Source: an uncultured Muribaculaceae bacterium
GTDB lineage: Bacteria > Bacteroidota > Bacteroidia > Bacteroidales > Muribaculaceae
Length of the DNA stretch: 18,268 bases
Direction: 5' to 3'
Assembly: GCA_905209725.1 (NCBI GenBank)
Contig: CAJLTZ010000050.1
Span: forward strand, 1-18,268
This document shows positions 6,455-14,236 of this stretch, piece by piece. The translations under genes were made by a program, and so were the position numbers. The notes under the pieces are model-generated. The model made no database searches. It saw nothing but the letters and a program-made list of their open reading frames with translations, and was not told where the DNA came from. Position 1 is the first letter of the stretch. Each line of letters starts with the position of its first letter.

Positions 6455-6871
6455 TCAGAAGCGGTCGCAGTAGTAGATCATTTCGGGGGTGGCGAGGACG
6501 AGGTGCTTGCTGTCGAGGGTCACGATGTCGAAGGTGACCTTGGCGGAGGTGAATCCGTAGGCGGCAAGGGTGTGCTCGTTGGTGTAGGGACAGCCGGAGA
6601 AGTCTACTCCGATTGTGGAATCGCCTTTGTGATAGGAGATGATGCCCGTGAGGCGCGGGCCTATGCCGTACCATTGCATCAGTTCCAGGTTGATGGCGAT
6701 GTTGATTTTGGGGTCGGTGATCTCGGTCACTTGGCCGGTCGCTTTGTTTTCCATTTTCATAATCTTCCAGAAGCCATCGATTTTGCCATTGTGAGAGGCT
6801 CGACGGCAGGAGGGGGCGATTATGAGGATGAGCGCTGCTATCAGAGCAATCAGGGAATATCTTGTTTTCAT
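6455..6871 (-). CDS. Lipocalin-like lipoprotein
   Basis: The product has 138 aa. The N-terminus is a lipoprotein signal: basic start, hydrophobic core, then lipobox IAPSC with Cys22 as the lipidation site. The mature part opens with GFWKIMKMENKATGQVTEI, a pattern seen in small lipocalin-like Bacteroidales lipoproteins that form a beta barrel. It is predicted to sit in the periplasmic or outer membrane. It lies 33 nt after the Wzi-like gene and shares its promoter and terminator, so the two are probably one transcript. No ligand can be inferred. Confidence 0.78.
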   Translation of the reverse strand: MKTRYSLIALIAALILIIAPSCRRASHNGKIDGFWKIMKMENKATGQVTEITDPKINIAINLELMQWYGIGPRLTGIISYHKGDSTIGVDFSGCPYTNEHTLAAYGFTSAKVTFDIVTLDSKHLVLATPEMIYYCDRF

Positions 6872-6904
6872 TTTTGTGTCTATTATTTGTGCAATCCGGT
6901 AGGA

Positions 6905-8392
6905 TTATTTAAAGAAGCCGGTTTTGGAGATTGTGAGCATGGCCCCGTAAGAGTGGCCGAGCAGCGAACCGGCATCGAATGCGAAGGAGATGGAGCCCTC
7001 CCAACCTTTCAGGCGGCGTGGATGCCACTTCACTTCGGCGAGCAGGGAGAAGTCGGACTCAACTTTTTTCAGGGGCTCATCGTATGTTCCCCACGACTGA
7101 TTGTAAGTGGCGAGCATACGCCAGGACACCTGCGGTGTGGGGTCGCCCGTAAGGCCAAGGTGATGAGCGCGCACGCGAGTGTGATAGAAATAGAGGTGAT
7201 GGTCGGAATTATAGATGGGGGAGATGAGCAGGGGGTTGCCGATGCCCATGCCCCAGTGTTCCCAGCCATTGTAGATGTAGTGGTTGTAGTAGTCGTCGCG
7301 GCCGGAGATCTGGACGTCGAGCGAGGGAATATGGTCCCAATATACGGGTCCTGCCTGATCCTTCATATAAAGGAATTCATAGAGAATCTCGGACACAAAG
7401 GGGTTTTTCGGAAGACGGGCCTCCACACCATATAGGCCATCCTTCCAGGGATAATCAAAGAAGAGCATCGAATGGTCCTCGAAGAAATGCTCGTAATAAG
7501 CCTTCACCATCCATCCGGAGGGATCTTCCCAGCGGAGCGACAGAGCCCAGTTGCCGAGCATATTTCCCTCCACATTGGTCTGTTCGCCGACGGAGGTGTC
7601 ATCGCCGCCCTTCATAGGGATGAGGGCCTTGAGCCATGCCTTCGCATATTTGGGATGCTTTTCCTCGCGATATGTTCCGGTGTTGGGGTCGTAGAAATAG
7701 GAACGGCCGCCAAACTGTGTGGCCATCTCCAGACCGAGTTCGCCGACGAGCGGGAATTTGTCGGGGTTACCTCCGCGGAAATAAATGGCGCGCGAGCAAT
7801 AGAGGGCATTGAGCGAATAGTTGTAGTCGCCGTGATGTCGCTTCACCCACCAGTCTTCAGTAAAGAGACCATATGCTATATATCCTTTGATGGCAAACAT
7901 ATCCTGACATCCCCAGACATTAGCATAGTCGAAGATACCGACGCGCAACTGCGGGATAGGGCGGGCATTATTGGAATATGTGAGGGCACCCGAGGATAGG
8001 CGGTCGTTGAGGAAGCCGTCTGTGATCTCCTTCTGGCCAATCATCGCGTCGAGGCAGCGGTATTTCACCTCGGCATAGAGTTGCTGTGGGAGGAACACGG
8101 AGGAGAAGCCATAGCCAACACCGAGGTCTACGCCGGCACCCCAGGAGAAGCGTTTGTTGCGGTCGAGGTCCTTGAATGCTGAAAGGCGGAGATATCCATT
8201 CTGCTTATCGATGGATGACATTCCGAACCGATTGGAAACAAACCAGAAAGGATTGTGGTCGCCGGCGGCAGTGTTTATGCCAATCTCGGCCTTATAGCGG
8301 ATGGAATCGTTCCATTCGGCATGGGCGAGCATGGGACTCAGGGCAAAGGAAGCGCAAAGCAACGACTTTGCGAGAAAATGTGTTAATTTCAT
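6905..8392 (-). CDS. Capsule-assembly Wzi-family outer-membrane beta-barrel protein
   Basis: The product has 495 aa. A Sec signal peptide ends at about residue 25 (SPMLAHA before EWNDS). The rest is made of alternating amphipathic strands rich in Tyr/Trp/Gly, with an aromatic C-terminal strand ending in Phe-Lys, as in outer-membrane barrels. The overall pattern (early AEIGINTAAGDHNPFWFVSN, later WEDPSGWMVKAYYEHFFEDH and YDEPLKKVESDFSLLAEVKW) fits the Wzi/CapA-type family, which in Enterobacteria anchors capsular polysaccharide at the surface. Bacteroidales carry many such proteins away from capsule loci. No glycan genes surround it here, so its substrate is unknown. It starts at the ATG at 8392, 57 nt after the predicted transcription start. 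Confidence 0.82.
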   Translation of the reverse strand: MKLTHFLAKSLLCASFALSPMLAHAEWNDSIRYKAEIGINTAAGDHNPFWFVSNRFGMSSIDKQNGYLRLSAFKDLDRNKRFSWGAGVDLGVGYGFSSVFLPQQLYAEVKYRCLDAMIGQKEITDGFLNDRLSSGALTYSNNARPIPQLRVGIFDYANVWGCQDMFAIKGYIAYGLFTEDWWVKRHHGDYNYSLNALYCSRAIYFRGGNPDKFPLVGELGLEMATQFGGRSYFYDPNTGTYREEKHPKYAKAWLKALIPMKGGDDTSVGEQTNVEGNMLGNWALSLRWEDPSGWMVKAYYEHFFEDHSMLFFDYPWKDGLYGVEARLPKNPFVSEILYEFLYMKDQAGPVYWDHIPSLDVQISGRDDYYNHYIYNGWEHWGMGIGNPLLISPIYNSDHHLYFYHTRVRAHHLGLTGDPTPQVSWRMLATYNQSWGTYDEPLKKVESDFSLLAEVKWHPRRLKGWEGSISFAFDAGSLLGHSYGAMLTISKTGFFK

Positions 8393-8401
8393 CTTTAGTC
8401 A

Positions 8402-8430
8402 GTTGATGAGTGGACGAGTTGATGAGTGAA
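8402..8430. repeat. Short 12-bp direct repeat in the Wzi leader
   Basis: AGTTGATGAGTG occurs at 8402-8413 and 8419-8430, directly in front of the minus-strand start codon. It may arise from slippage or be a leader element. Confidence 0.5.
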
Positions 8431-8455
8431 GGAGAGGAGGAGTGGAGTATAGATG

Positions 8456-8463
8456 CAAAGTTA
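8456..8463 (-). promoter_or_regulatory. Bacteroidetes -7 box for the Wzi-like operon
   Basis: The minus strand reads TAACTTTG, matching TAnnTTTG. A TTTC sequence (8484-8487), 20 nt upstream, is close to the -33 TTTG consensus. Confidence 0.6.
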
Positions 8464-8552
8464 ATAAATAAATTGAAACGGGGGAAATTAAAGAGGATTA
8501 AAGGGGAATAAAGGGTGAAAAGAGAAAAAAAGCGCGTGAAATAGGGATAAAA

Positions 8553-8584
8553 TTTGCGAGTGAACGAAAAAATTATTAGTTTTG
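8553..8584 (+). promoter_or_regulatory. Strong Bacteroidetes promoter for tRNA-Glu/rpsT
   Basis: TTTG at 8553-8556 is followed after 20 nt by TAGTTTTG at 8577-8584, an exact match to both consensus elements. It predicts a start near 8591, about 65 nt before the first tRNA. It is divergent from the Wzi promoter. Confidence 0.75.
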
Positions 8585-8655
8585 CAGTCGCAAAGTGCGC
8601 GAACAGCATAGAAAACGCCGGTAAAGGCTGATTTTATGGAAGTTGCGCGAAGAGG

Positions 8656-8727
8656 GGCCCATTCGTCTATCGGTTAGGACGAGAGATTTTCATTCTCTAA
8701 AGAGCAGTTCGACTCTGCTATGGGCTA
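8656..8727 (+). tRNA. tRNA-Glu (anticodon TTC), copy 1
   Basis: The 72-nt cloverleaf has acceptor GGCCCAT pairing with ATGGGCT (one G-U pair) and anticodon stem AGAGA/TCTCT with loop TTTTCAT, giving TTC. The T-arm is AGCAG-TTCGACT-CTGCT, and the discriminator is A. CCA is not encoded. The D-arm is present around GGTTAGGAC. It lies 77 nt upstream of rpsT. Confidence 0.96.
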
Positions 8728-8804
8728 CAAAATAACAGTCGGTGTCGAAAAAAGAGAGACAGCGGCACAAAGAAACAGGAACAGAAACAAAGAAATTTTT
8801 TGAA

Positions 8805-9056
8805 ATGGCAAACCATAAATCGTCATTAAAGAGAATTCGCCAGTCGGAGAGCCGCAAGCTTGAGAACCGTTACTGGGCAAAGACAGCGCGCAATGCAGTG
8901 CGCAAGATCCGCAAGATGACCGACAAGGCAGAGGCAGAAGCAGCCTACAGAAAGACAAGCGCACTTCTTCAGCGTCTTGGCCGCAAGAACATCATCTCGA
9001 AGAACAAAGCGGCCAATCTCTGCAGCAGCCTTGCCAAACATATCAACAAAATTTAA
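8805..9056 (+). CDS. rpsT: 30S ribosomal protein S20
   Basis: The product has 83 aa and binds 16S rRNA early in small-subunit assembly. The start MANHKSSLKRIRQSESRKLE and the Lys/Arg/Ala-rich helices are typical, including KTSALLQRLGRKNIISKNKA near the end. Family length is about 84-90 residues. The reading frame is open from an ATG at 8742, but the extra 21 residues are unlike S20. The ATG at 8805 follows an A-rich stretch (ACAAAGAAATTTTTTGAA) typical of Bacteroidetes initiation. It sits between two identical tRNA-Glu genes and is probably transcribed with both. Confidence 0.96.
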   Translation: MANHKSSLKRIRQSESRKLENRYWAKTARNAVRKIRKMTDKAEAEAAYRKTSALLQRLGRKNIISKNKAANLCSSLAKHINKI

Positions 9057-9069
9057 AATAGTAATAATC

Positions 9070-9115
9070 CTCCGTTCATGACTACAGGCGGCATAAGAGG
9101 ACTTATGCCACGGAG
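9070..9115 (+). other. Hairpin between rpsT and the second tRNA
   Basis: Inner stem GGCATAAG-AGGA-CTTATGCC (9090-9109) is enclosed by an outer pair CTCCGT/ACGGAG (9070-9075 with 9110-9115). It has no T-tract, so it more likely protects the mRNA 3' end or guides processing than terminates transcription. Confidence 0.6.
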
Positions 9116-9139
9116 TCTTGACGGTCACGGGTTTGCGTT

Positions 9140-9211
9140 GGCCCATTCGTCTATCGGTTAGGACGAGAGATTTTCATTCTCTAAAGAGCAGTTCGACTCT
9201 GCTATGGGCTA
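9140..9211 (+). tRNA. tRNA-Glu (anticodon TTC), copy 2
   Basis: These 72 nt are identical to copy 1 over their full length, with the same anticodon loop. CCA is not encoded. It has no promoter of its own and lies 83 nt after rpsT, so it is probably cut from the same transcript. Confidence 0.96.
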
Positions 9212-9234
9212 CTCCCCAAATCCATCCTATCCCA

Positions 9235-9276
9235 GAGGCCGGTGTTCAGTAATGACGCCGGCCTCAACTCTTTTTA
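9235..9276 (+). terminator. Rho-independent terminator of the tRNA-rpsT-tRNA operon
   Basis: An 11-bp stem pairs GAGGCCGGTGT with ACGCCGGCCTC (one G-U pair, 9-nt loop). It is followed by a T-rich tail at 9269-9276. Confidence 0.85.
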
Positions 9277-9308
9277 TAATTTTGAATTTTGAATTGTTGG
9301 GATAGGGA

Positions 9309-9356
9309 AGTCGCTCCGCGACTATTTTATTGGGATAGTGTAGTCGCTCCGCGACT
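9309..9356. repeat. Tandem copies of a short hairpin repeat
   Basis: AGTCGCTCCGCGACT occurs at 9309-9323 and 9342-9356. Each copy is a 6-bp stem with a 3-nt loop, inside a longer near-repeat (GGGATAG... to TATTTT). A degenerate relative, GTAGTTGCTCCGCTTCTA, follows at 9423-9440. This looks like a dispersed intergenic repeat family. Confidence 0.7.
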
Positions 9357-9373
9357 ATTTTTTTCGGATGCAA

Positions 9374-9412
9374 AAGCCGCGCACAACACGAAGCGAGTGT
9401 TGTGCGCGGTTT
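9374..9412 (-). terminator. Likely terminator after the 1531-aa gene
   Basis: A 13-bp perfect stem (9377-9389 with 9397-9409, core CCGCGCACAACAC) has a 7-nt loop. It has A residues on the left and T residues on the right, so it can work in both directions. It lies about 65 nt beyond the stop codon at 9476. Confidence 0.7.
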
Positions 9413-9441
9413 ATATGCAGGGTAGTTGCTCCGCTTCTATT

Positions 9442-9479
9442 AAGCCGCAAGCGGCTTATGCGGGGGCCGGATTCGCTAC
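9442..9479. repeat. 38-bp dispersed repeat, copy 1
   Basis: It runs from AAGCCGCAAGCGGCTT to TTCGCTAC and matches 14187-14224 in the same orientation with three differences. It holds a 7-bp stem with a 2-nt loop (AAGCCGC-AA-GCGGCTT). It overlaps the stop codon of the 1531-aa gene. Confidence 0.8.
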
Positions 9480-12400
9480 TTTACTATTGTTTTGCGGGTG
9501 GTGTTGCCGGCTTTTACTATGTAGATGCCGGGGGTGACGGGGATTACGGTCTGCGCTCTGCCTGTAACGGCTTGCAGGAGCTTGCCATCGGCTGAATAGA
9601 CCTCTATGCCGATGCCTTCTGCATTCGAAACCAGAATGTTGCGGTCGTTAACGCTAATGCCGACTTCATCTTCCACAGTTGAATCTATGTCCGACAGATT
9701 TACATCCACCTTCGCGGGATTGGAGGCAGCGGATTCACCCTTGTTGTAAGCCACGGTGACTTTGTAGAGATACGAATTGTTGTCTTCCACACCGGAGTCG
9801 GTGAAGGAGGTTGTCTGCACAGGTTCGCTGTTAAGTTTGACGCCGTCGCGATAGACATTGTAGCCATTAATCACAAGATTGTGCTTCGCACCCTGAGGAA
9901 TGAATGTCACATCATCAATCATCAGCATCATCTTGTCTTCAGAGTAAGAACGTATTGCGAAATACTTGGCACCGGCCGGAAGCTCAACTTCATAAAGAGT
10001 CCATTCATTGGGCACAGTGCCTCCGGCTCCTTCAATCTGCACAAAATTGAATGTATTGAGAGAGCCTTCTGAATAAAGCAATTCGATTTCCTCGGGATAG
10101 GCAGACGTATAACTTTTAGCGTAGAATGAGACAGTCTGGGCGCTGCCATCGAGTTGCGGGGAGATCGCCCAGTCGTCCACCTGCCCTCTATTGAAGAGGC
10201 TGAAGAGATATTTGTTGCCTGAATGGGCGGCAAAGGTGTAGTTGCCGAGCTGGCTTGCATCCCACACCCAGAACGAACCGGGAGTTTCATAGGATGTGAT
10301 GTTGGGAATTTCAATCTCATTGAAACCGCCCACTGGTTTCCCGTCCTCATCGACAAAGGTCCAGTCGCCGAAATGGTCGGCAAAAGCCTCACCGCTTTCG
10401 AAATCCTCGGTAACGGCCTCACCGGGAGCCTTGCTGAGGTCAGGAATGCTCCAGGAGAGATTGACCTTCTTGTCCTCAACCTCGCCGGCAAGGTCAGTAA
10501 CCACCGGATAGGCGGGCATAACAGGCTCGATTTCGATCACATCACTGGCGTTATTGTCGAGATTCCCATCTTGAGCATAGACAATCTTTGCATTGTGTGC
10601 CACAGGCTCTGTGGCAAGGCCCGACATAACGCATTCGAAGTCTACCTTGGCCGACTCACCGGCTTTCAGCGATGCGCATTTCTTTGTGTCCACGAGATTG
10701 TCGTCGGAATAGAGTTCGACGCTGTATTCTCCCGACTCCTTGGAACCTTCATTCAGGATATTGGCCGTGACTGTATATTTTTTACCGAGTGCGGCACTTT
10801 CAGGAGACGACAGCTGCGTGAGGCTGAGGTCGTTGTCGAGGATAGGACCCACCACGATGCGGTCCATATATGTATAAGCGGCTGCGTTGGCGGTACCGGT
10901 AAATTTCAACTGAACAGTCTTGCCGGCATAATCTGCGAGGCCGGCAATCACCTTGCCCCAGCCCTGAAGGGGTGCGACTTCATTGGCGACCGCTTTCTTC
11001 AGCAGGGTCCATTCTTTCTGGCCCTTCTCGCGGACGTAGACCGTGATGTCATTTATATTGGCATTCCCTCCCCGGAGTTCCGCATTAAATGTATAGAACG
11101 ATACTGCGGGATTAGTCATATCCTTAAGGGTGATGTATCCTGTGAACACATCGGCAAATTTATGGAGATATTCCGAAAACATTGCGAAGAAGAAGTTGTC
11201 AGAATCCACAGACTTCACATCCAAAATATCATCGGAGTAAAAGCCCCAAGAAGCGCCACCTTCATCCGAAGTGCTGAGGGCGTAGCGGTCAAAGTCGCTG
11301 TAGGCGGAGAATACCATACCGGGATAAGGAGTGCCTACGGGGCCGAATTCGGTAACAGCTCCCTCGCCCTCGCCTTTCTTCGTGTAAGCAAACACGGCAT
11401 ACTGAATGAACGTCTGTTTGCCGTTCTGCACAGCCTGATATGTGTATGAATTGGATGAGATCTTGCCGGTGAGCGGGGTCATCTCGCCAACGCCATTGAC
11501 GGAGAACACCTGATATGAGACCATGTAAGAATCGAGTTCATTGCCGGTGATATCCTTTGTCACGGCATCCCAGCTGATTTTAACCTCACCGGCTCTGGAA
11601 GTTTCCGACCAGGTAAGATTAGTGATTGGTGCGGGATAGTTGACACCTATAAATACGTTTTTGGAAACCGGCATTCCGTTGCCATTTTCATTCTTACAAA
11701 CTGCGGTGTAGGTATATTCGCCCTCTGCGGGGACAATCTCCTGGAACGGCAATATATCGCCGGGAGCGGGATTGTTCCAGGTTTTGACCACCTCGCCGCC
11801 ACGGGTGAGTTCTACGGATGTGAGCGAAGTGAGGTCACTGCCGTCGAGGTTCTTTACCGGAACCACAAAACGGATTTTTGCCGTGAGGGCACCATTCTTT
11901 CCGGGGGTGACGGTGAGTTCGCCGGCGCCGGGGGCATTGGAGGAATGGCCTTCGGATACGCTGAAACTGTGCAGCCACAGGCTATAGGAGTCCTTATCGG
12001 AGATTCCGTGGAAGCCGATATAGCAGTCGCCTGATTCCTCGGCAAACATGGAATAATTCCAAAACATCGGCGCGTCAAAGGGTGCTGTAATCACTGAGGC
12101 GGGCAGGAGCGTGCCGGTCATAGCCTCCGGCGTGGGAGCATTGCCATATTTAATCTCTATCCTTTCCGGATATATGTCGCGCTGAGCGGAGATGGCCGCA
12201 ATCAGGTCGTAGAGATTGCCCTTCTCAAGTTTGAGTGGCGGCGAGAAGAGCCAGTCGTCCATAACCATATCCATATTGTAGGGAACATAAAGACGACCGT
12301 TGTTTATAGCCCAGGTCTTGCCATCGTGGTTTGCATCATCCACAGTGAAGAATTGGAAGTCGTTTACGAGATTGGCGGTGTAAGGGGGTGCGATTGAACC

Positions 12401-14071
12401 GATCACAACGGCGTTTGAACTGGTTGATTCAGAGGATTTGCCATCGTAAGTGGCGACTACCTCATAATGGAATTGTGTGATCTGGTCCGGTTTTGCAATC
12501 GGTTCGGAGAAGGTTGTTGCGGATAAATTCTCGGCCACAGTGACCGGTTCGGCGGAGCCTGCAACTCGGCGAACAGTATATCTGACGGCAACGGGATCGA
12601 TGAATCCGCCATTGACTGCGGAGGTGACGGGCAGCCAGGAGAGGCGCATCATACCGTCGGAATATTCGAGGGTGGCCGTTGTTGGCTTCGGGGTGTCATG
12701 GCCTACGAAGATATTTTGCAACTTAACGGAGGGGCTTGTGCCGGAATCATTTTTCACAAATATCTGGAATGTGTAAAGCCCTGCTTTGTCCAATGTGATA
12801 GGGGCGGATACAGCCGAACCATATTTGGTCTGGCCGGTGGCTACCGCCGCACCATTCGCATTGACTGTATATGTAAGGTTGCCGGATGCGACTGTGCCGT
12901 CATAAAGGGTGGAGGGAGCGGTGAATGCCACTGTGCCGGTAAGGGAGCCGCCGGCGAAATCGGCTGTTGCATCGGTGACGGCTGCCGGGGCTTTGTCCTG
13001 GATGGCTGACGCCGGAATCACAAGACCGCAAATCTGCTCATTTCCGGGGAAATCATATATTTTTGTGGCAGTGCCCGTGGCGAGGTTCACTTCGCAGAGA
13101 TAACCTTCAACAAATTCCGAGACAGTCCAGAACATCCTGTTGGTATTCTGGTCAATCACAGCATCGGAGGAATATTCTCCCAAGAAACCGGTAGGGCCGA
13201 TTTTGGTTACGGTTCCATCGGTTTTGTTGATTTTATGCAGGGTGTTGCTGACTATGTCATATGTAGCGGTATCATAATCATATGTGATGCCATAGAGCTG
13301 ACCGTTCTTGTCGCAGGCGATGCAGTTCCAATCGCTTACGGATGCGTTGTAATCTCCCTTGAACTCAGCCACCTGCGTGTAATGGAAACCATTGTCGAAG
13401 GAGAGGGTTGTAAGCACGGGGATGCCGTTGATGTCCATTATGGCATAAATGGTGCCGGTGGTCTTGTCATAGGTCATCGACAGGGTGTTGTAGTCTCCGG
13501 TGCCGGAGAACACCCTGGCGCCGTTGTTGACGTCAACACCTGTGTAATTGATGCTTTCGATTTCGAAATTATCGTTCTGCACGATGTCGCACCAATAGTA
13601 GATGTCACCGACCATGACGCCGCCGCAATGTGCGTTGACATCAGGGACAACCAGGTCGAAATTCTCGCCTTCGGCCACGGGGATTGTGTATACGCCAAAC
13701 TGGAAAGAGCCGTCAGGCCATTCTTCGGAATAGGCCATGGCGCCATACATTGAGGGTATCGATCCTTTTCCGGGGGCTTCTGCCGTTGCGGGGGTTCTTC
13801 TATGCAGGGCATTGATGCTCTTGAGGGGAGTCCGCAGGCGCCCGGCAGGGGTTTTGGCGGCGGAGCGCTTTCTGAGTTTTAATAGACTGCGCGATTTTTT
13901 AGCCGAGGCCGCAGGTTGCGACGCTTTTGCGAGCGTGGCGGATGCGGTGGTGGCACCGGCTTTGGTACACAATTTCTCCGAGGAGGGGGTGGAGGGGGAT
14001 GATGCTTCTATGCTAAGCACCGTGGCAATAAGTAGCGCCACTAAGGAGGTCCATCGGTAAAGTTTCATCAT
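9476..14071 (-). CDS. Large secreted multidomain Fn3 / choice-of-anchor J protein with T9SS sorting tail
   Basis: The product has 1531 aa. The signal peptide covers about 1-24, followed by a Ser/Ala/Lys/Arg-rich low-complexity stretch to about 100. Residues 105-355 contain repeated strand blades (KTTGTIYAIMDI, CDKNGQLYGITYD, QNTNRMFWTVSEF), suggesting a beta-propeller. Then come Fn3/Ig-like modules (about 360-460 and 461-560), a choice-of-anchor J-like jelly roll (561-710), more Fn3-like modules (715-920), a second jelly roll (920-1075) and a CARDB-like domain (1078-1185). An Fn3 domain (1186-1457) is split by a third jelly roll at about 1218-1393 (EDFESGEAF, DDWAISPQL). The C-terminus (about 1470-1531, ending PGIYIVKAGNTTRKTIVK) is a type A T9SS sorting domain. 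It is probably exported and attached to, or released from, the cell surface. No catalytic site is evident, so an adhesive or scaffold role is inferred. It is flanked by two copies of a 38-bp repeat. Confidence 0.88.
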   Translation of the reverse strand: MMKLYRWTSLVALLIATVLSIEASSPSTPSSEKLCTKAGATTASATLAKASQPAASAKKSRSLLKLRKRSAAKTPAGRLRTPLKSINALHRRTPATAEAPGKGSIPSMYGAMAYSEEWPDGSFQFGVYTIPVAEGENFDLVVPDVNAHCGGVMVGDIYYWCDIVQNDNFEIESINYTGVDVNNGARVFSGTGDYNTLSMTYDKTTGTIYAIMDINGIPVLTTLSFDNGFHYTQVAEFKGDYNASVSDWNCIACDKNGQLYGITYDYDTATYDIVSNTLHKINKTDGTVTKIGPTGFLGEYSSDAVIDQNTNRMFWTVSEFVEGYLCEVNLATGTATKIYDFPGNEQICGLVIPASAIQDKAPAAVTDATADFAGGSLTGTVAFTAPSTLYDGTVASGNLTYTVNANGAAVATGQTKYGSAVSAPITLDKAGLYTFQIFVKNDSGTSPSVKLQNIFVGHDTPKPTTATLEYSDGMMRLSWLPVTSAVNGGFIDPVAVRYTVRRVAGSAEPVTVAENLSATTFSEPIAKPDQITQFHYEVVATYDGKSSESTSSNAVVIGSIAPPYTANLVNDFQFFTVDDANHDGKTWAINNGRLYVPYNMDMVMDDWLFSPPLKLEKGNLYDLIAAISAQRDIYPERIEIKYGNAPTPEAMTGTLLPASVITAPFDAPMFWNYSMFAEESGDCYIGFHGISDKDSYSLWLHSFSVSEGHSSNAPGAGELTVTPGKNGALTAKIRFVVPVKNLDGSDLTSLTSVELTRGGEVVKTWNNPAPGDILPFQEIVPAEGEYTYTAVCKNENGNGMPVSKNVFIGVNYPAPITNLTWSETSRAGEVKISWDAVTKDITGNELDSYMVSYQVFSVNGVGEMTPLTGKISSNSYTYQAVQNGKQTFIQYAVFAYTKKGEGEGAVTEFGPVGTPYPGMVFSAYSDFDRYALSTSDEGGASWGFYSDDILDVKSVDSDNFFFAMFSEYLHKFADVFTGYITLKDMTNPAVSFYTFNAELRGGNANINDITVYVREKGQKEWTLLKKAVANEVAPLQGWGKVIAGLADYAGKTVQLKFTGTANAAAYTYMDRIVVGPILDNDLSLTQLSSPESAALGKKYTVTANILNEGSKESGEYSVELYSDDNLVDTKKCASLKAGESAKVDFECVMSGLATEPVAHNAKIVYAQDGNLDNNASDVIEIEPVMPAYPVVTDLAGEVEDKKVNLSWSIPDLSKAPGEAVTEDFESGEAFADHFGDWTFVDEDGKPVGGFNEIEIPNITSYETPGSFWVWDASQLGNYTFAAHSGNKYLFSLFNRGQVDDWAISPQLDGSAQTVSFYAKSYTSAYPEEIELLYSEGSLNTFNFVQIEGAGGTVPNEWTLYEVELPAGAKYFAIRSYSEDKMMLMIDDVTFIPQGAKHNLVINGYNVYRDGVKLNSEPVQTTSFTDSGVEDNNSYLYKVTVAYNKGESAASNPAKVDVNLSDIDSTVEDEVGISVNDRNILVSNAEGIGIEVYSADGKLLQAVTGRAQTVIPVTPGIYIVKAGNTTRKTIVK

Positions 14072-14134
14072 ATGGTTGTTATTATGTTTTTAAGACCTTT
14101 TCCTTTGGGATAAGGAATCAGAATGTTTGAATCA

Positions 14135-14165
14135 CAAATTTACACAAATTTTCTTAAAATGCAAA
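14135..14165 (-). promoter_or_regulatory. Bacteroidetes promoter for the 1531-aa gene
   Basis: The minus strand has TTTG (14162-14165), a 19-nt spacer and TAAATTTG (14135-14142), an exact match to the Bacteroidetes consensus. The predicted start near 14128 leaves a leader of about 57 nt. The gene is therefore transcribed separately from rnhB. Confidence 0.75.
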
Positions 14166-14186
14166 TTTTTAAGCTGCGCGACTTTG

Positions 14187-14224
14187 AAGCCGCAAGCGGC
14201 TTATGCGGGGGACTGGTTCGCTAC
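14187..14224. repeat. 38-bp dispersed repeat, copy 2
   Basis: It matches 9442-9479 in the same orientation with three differences. It lies 12 nt beyond the stop codon of rnhB, equivalent to the place of copy 1 after the large gene. Its AAGCCGC-AA-GCGGCTT hairpin could serve as a 3'-end structure. Confidence 0.8.
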
Positions 14225-14236
14225 GGAGGGCTTGGA

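Noticed and set aside
6503..7435. Long plus-strand open frame (310 codons)
   Set aside because: It lies opposite the Wzi-like and lipoprotein genes, with Val/Gly-rich runs typical of an antisense shadow.
8742..8804. N-terminal extension of S20
   Set aside because: The extra 21 residues are unlike the family, and ATG 8805 gives the canonical start.
10223..11449. Long plus-strand open frame (408 codons)
   Set aside because: It is antisense to the 1531-aa secreted protein. There are no domains, signal or promoter.
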